Origin: CALAMD01 sp035301345
GTDB lineage: Bacteria > Bacillota > Bacilli > Bacillales > Amphibacillaceae
DNA: 25,299 nucleotides
Reading direction: 5' to 3'
Assembly (NCBI GenBank): GCA_035301345.1
Contig: DATGUM010000031.1
Coordinates: forward strand, 1 to 25,299
Under the pieces are notes generated by a model. It was not told the origin of the DNA and searched no databases. It saw only the letters and a program-made list of their open reading frames with translations. Shown here in pieces: positions 23,840 to 25,299 of the stretch. The number at the start of each line of letters is the position of its first letter. Position 1 is the first letter of the stretch. The translations under genes and the position numbers were made by a program.

Positions 23840-24034
23840 TTATCGAGGCAGCATTGTATCAATGCGTCGTTGATCACCTTTAGAAACTAATGCATTTTTA
23901 CGTAACTTTCTCTTTTGCTTTTGTGATTTATTTGCAAATAAGTGACTCGTATATCCATGAGCACGCTTTAGCTTTCCACTACCTGTTCTTCTAAAACGTT
24001 TTTGAGTTCCTTTATGAGTTTTCATTTTTCCCAT
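23840..24034 (-). CDS. rpmI: 50S ribosomal protein L35
   Basis: L35, 64 residues, highly basic, with the family pattern MGKMKTHKGTQKRFRRTGSG at the N-terminus and KGDQRRIDTMLPR at the C-terminus. It is a small structural protein of the large subunit. AAGGAGG precedes the ATG. It lies 32 bases after infC and is transcribed and controlled with it. Confidence 0.98.
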   Translation of the reverse strand: MGKMKTHKGTQKRFRRTGSGKLKRAHGYTSHLFANKSQKQKRKLRKNALVSKGDQRRIDTMLPR

Positions 24035-24066
24035 GATTTATTCCTCCTTTGTTATCAAATGTGCGA

Positions 24067-24582
24067 TTATTTTTCAGGATCAGGTCCGAGCATCATAAAC
24101 ATGTTTCGGCCTTCCATTTTTGCTCTTGATTCAACAACAGCAATATCCTTCAATTCATCTGCTAGTCGGTCGAGAACTTCTCTACCTAAATCTTTATGTG
24201 TAATCGCACGCCCTCTAAATCGGACGGACGCTTTTACTTTATCGCCTTTTTCAATAAACTTTCTTGCGTTTCTTAGTTTCGTATTGAAGTCATGATCACC
24301 AATTGCTGGTGTAAAACGAACTTCTTTTACTTGAATAGTCTTTTGCTTACGACGAGCCTCTTGCTCTTTTTTCTGTTGTTCGTAACGGTATTTACCATAG
24401 TCCATAATACGACAAACAGGTGGTTTTGCACCAGGTGCTACTAACACTAAATCTAAATCTCTCGTCTGGGCAATTTCTAACGCTTCTTGTTTTGATTTGA
24501 CACCTAATTGGTCACCATTTGAATCGATTAATCTAACTTCTCTCGCACGAATTTTCTCATTAACATTCATGTCTCTACTAAT
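24067..24582 (-). CDS. infC: Translation initiation factor IF-3, AUU start
   Basis: IF-3 binds the 30S subunit, prevents premature 50S joining and rejects non-canonical start codons. The N-terminal domain (NVNEKIRAREVRLIDSNGDQLGVKSKQEALEIA) and linker and C-terminal domain (KQKTIQVKEVRFTPAIGDHDF...GREVLDRL) are intact. The frame is open up to an ATG at 24639, but the family N-terminus (SKD-x-x-VNE) corresponds to ISRDMNVNE, whose first codon is ATT (24582). GGAGG lies nine bases upstream of that ATT. This gives 171 residues, as in other Bacillaceae, and keeps the known rare-codon autoregulation of infC. Start of the infC-rpmI-rplT operon. Confidence 0.95.
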   Translation of the reverse strand: MSRDMNVNEKIRAREVRLIDSNGDQLGVKSKQEALEIAQTRDLDLVLVAPGAKPPVCRIMDYGKYRYEQQKKEQEARRKQKTIQVKEVRFTPAIGDHDFNTKLRNARKFIEKGDKVKASVRFRGRAITHKDLGREVLDRLADELKDIAVVESRAKMEGRNMFMMLGPDPEK

Positions 24583-24661
24583 ATCCAGCCACCTCCAAAT
24601 TTTTTTACTACTATTAAGCATGTATTTCGACAAGTCCAAAGTCTATCTTATTTTTTCACAC

Positions 24662-24800
24662 AAAAAATGTGTCGGCACTATATGCACCCACACGTATCCC
24701 AATCATTAAAATCATTTGGAACCAGCCAACAGCACAAAATGCGTTGAACAGGTGAGAAGCGGGTGCTTCTACTTGTCATATGAATTATTCTTTTCAACTA
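24662..24800 (-). promoter_or_regulatory. L20 (ribosomal protein) attenuator leader of infC operon
   Basis: The leader contains GCACCCGC (24759-24766, read on minus) in the context AAGCACCCGCTTCTCACC that I recall from the Bacillus L20 leader. It can pair with GUGGGUGC further down. The same downstream strand also forms a terminator: GUGU-g-GGUGC with GUGCC-g-ACAC (24668-24693), then six T (24662-24667). The two pairings are mutually exclusive, which fits L20-dependent premature termination. Assignment rests on position and motif. Confidence 0.8.
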
Positions 24801-24804
24801 TTAC

Positions 24805-24833
24805 AATTTATCATTTTTAAGGAGACTTGTCAA
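24805..24833 (-). promoter_or_regulatory. infC operon promoter
   Basis: Perfect TTGACA (24828-24833), 17-base spacer and TAAATT (24805-24810) on the minus strand, directly upstream of the L20-type leader. Confidence 0.8.
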
Positions 24834-24879
24834 ATATATATCAATTTAAACGGTAAATGATCATTATACGTTTATTAAT

Positions 24880-25074
24880 TTACGATTCGATATGTACAAG
24901 TTCTGCTTTTACGATATGATATTTACTTAACAAAATTGTGTTCTCATTCATATCTTGAACAAAAATAAAGTTCAGTGCTACACCAGCGAGTTTTTTCTCA
25001 AGCGAACCTTTCATCGTTATCTCTTCAATTATTTCACCATTTGTTAGCGTCACACGATAAGTACGTATTTTCTT
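24880..25074 (-). pseudogene. 64-codon hypothetical protein frame without a start codon
   Basis: The frame encodes KKIRTYRVTLTNGEIIEEIT, a middle part with GSLEKKLAGVALNFIFVQD and ENTILLSKYHIVKAELVHIES before the stop; alternating hydrophobic and polar residues suggest a small mostly beta protein. I do not recognise it. Expression signals are present: an extended -10 (TGTTATAAT, 25121-25129) and an AGAGGT ribosome site. But where an ATG is expected, eight bases after that site, the sequence reads ATAG, so the codon before AAG is TAG. Removing one A would restore ATG AAG AAA. The first in-frame ATG is residue 21 and GTG is residue 8, neither with a ribosome site. Either a recent inactivation or a sequencing error. 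Confidence 0.55.
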
Positions 25075-25120
25075 CTATATATTTTACCTCTTTTTTATAT
25101 TTACCCGTGGCACGTCATTC

Positions 25121-25129
25121 ATTATAACA
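25121..25129 (-). promoter_or_regulatory. Extended -10 promoter of the 64-codon frame
   Basis: TGTTATAAT on the minus strand; the -35 region (CAAATG) is poor. The IS3-type end lies only about 40 bases upstream, so the native upstream region is largely displaced. Confidence 0.5.
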
Positions 25130-25166
25130 TAGATGAGTGATAACATTTGCCAAACAAATACTGGTA

Positions 25167-25299
25167 TGTCAACACTAAACTGGACAAATTTTTAAAGGTT
25201 CGCTTTTTTATATTCAATTGGGCTTCGGTAATTTAAAGACCCGTGAATACGGATGTTATTAAACCAATTCACATAATCGAATAATTCAAGGTCAAGTTC
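25167..25299 (-). mobile_element. Terminal part of an IS3-family insertion sequence
   Basis: The sequence from 25167 begins TGTCAACACTAAACTGGACA on the plus strand, a TG-starting end of the kind found in IS3-family elements, and is followed directly by the 3' end of an IS3-type transposase. The rest lies beyond the window, so the other terminal repeat and target duplication are not visible. Confidence 0.7.
25192..25299 (-). CDS. IS3-family transposase OrfB, C-terminal fragment (window edge)
   Basis: The last 35 residues of an IS3-family OrfB (DDE integrase core, rve_3 type): LFDYVNWFNNIRIHGSLNYR followed by SPIEYKKANL and a stop. The pattern W-(Y/F)-N-x-x-R-x-H-x-x-L-x-Y-x-S-P is the signature C-terminus of these transposases. 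The gene continues past the window, so completeness is unknown. Confidence 0.85.
   Translation of the reverse strand, partial: ELDLELFDYVNWFNNIRIHGSLNYRSPIEYKKANL

Noticed and set aside
1..25299. tRNA or rRNA genes
   Set aside because: I saw no cloverleaf with a TTC-rich T-arm signature and no conserved rRNA segments; T-box and L20 leader are the only recognised structured RNAs besides the repeat.

Overview
The window is AT-rich, low-GC Gram-positive chromosome. Gene content and order match the Bacillaceae backbone known from Bacillus subtilis: infC-rpmI-rplT, ysdC, ysgA, pheS-pheT, rnhC, zapA-cvpA-polX-mutS2, trxA, uvrC, yslB. I would call it a member of the Bacillaceae (Bacillota), not B. 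subtilis itself; the species cannot be fixed from this sequence. Almost all genes lie on the minus strand, so the region reads functionally from right to left. Both window ends are insertion sequences.

Layout from the right edge: the 3' end of an IS3-family transposase (25167-25299); a 64-codon reading frame that has lost its start codon (24880-25074); the infC-rpmI-rplT operon with its own promoter, an L20-type attenuator leader and an AUU-started infC; a dUTPase and M42 aminopeptidase pair; a plus-strand lytic transglycosylase; a PadR regulator overlapping a HAAS-domain membrane protein, with three operator-like dyads over the promoter; a TrmH/SpoU methyltransferase; pheS-pheT behind a T-box riboswitch with a UUC (Phe) specifier; and a Lon-like AAA protease convergent with plus-strand rnhC. 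After these comes zapA-cvpA-polX-mutS2, ending in an unannotated 26-codon membrane microprotein, followed by yitT-like, dps (+), trxA, uvrC and yslB (+). At the left edge is an internally deleted ISLre2-family transposase.

The genes are mostly housekeeping: translation (IF3, L35, L20, PheRS), DNA and RNA maintenance (UvrC, MutS2, PolX, RNase HIII, dUTPase), division (ZapA) and redox or iron stress (thioredoxin, Dps). The least explained part is a dispersed, structured repeat in the two long intergenic stretches (about 732-958, 4058-4284 and 4391-4580). Three diverged copies keep the same core sequence, while their stem arms change in a compensatory way (CTAAT/ATTAG, CTAGC/GCTAG, CTGTA/TACAG; AGAAATGTAC/GTACATTTCT versus AGAACGATAC/GTATCGTTCT). 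That is what a selected RNA or DNA fold looks like, and I do not recognise the family. It is the best candidate here for something undescribed.
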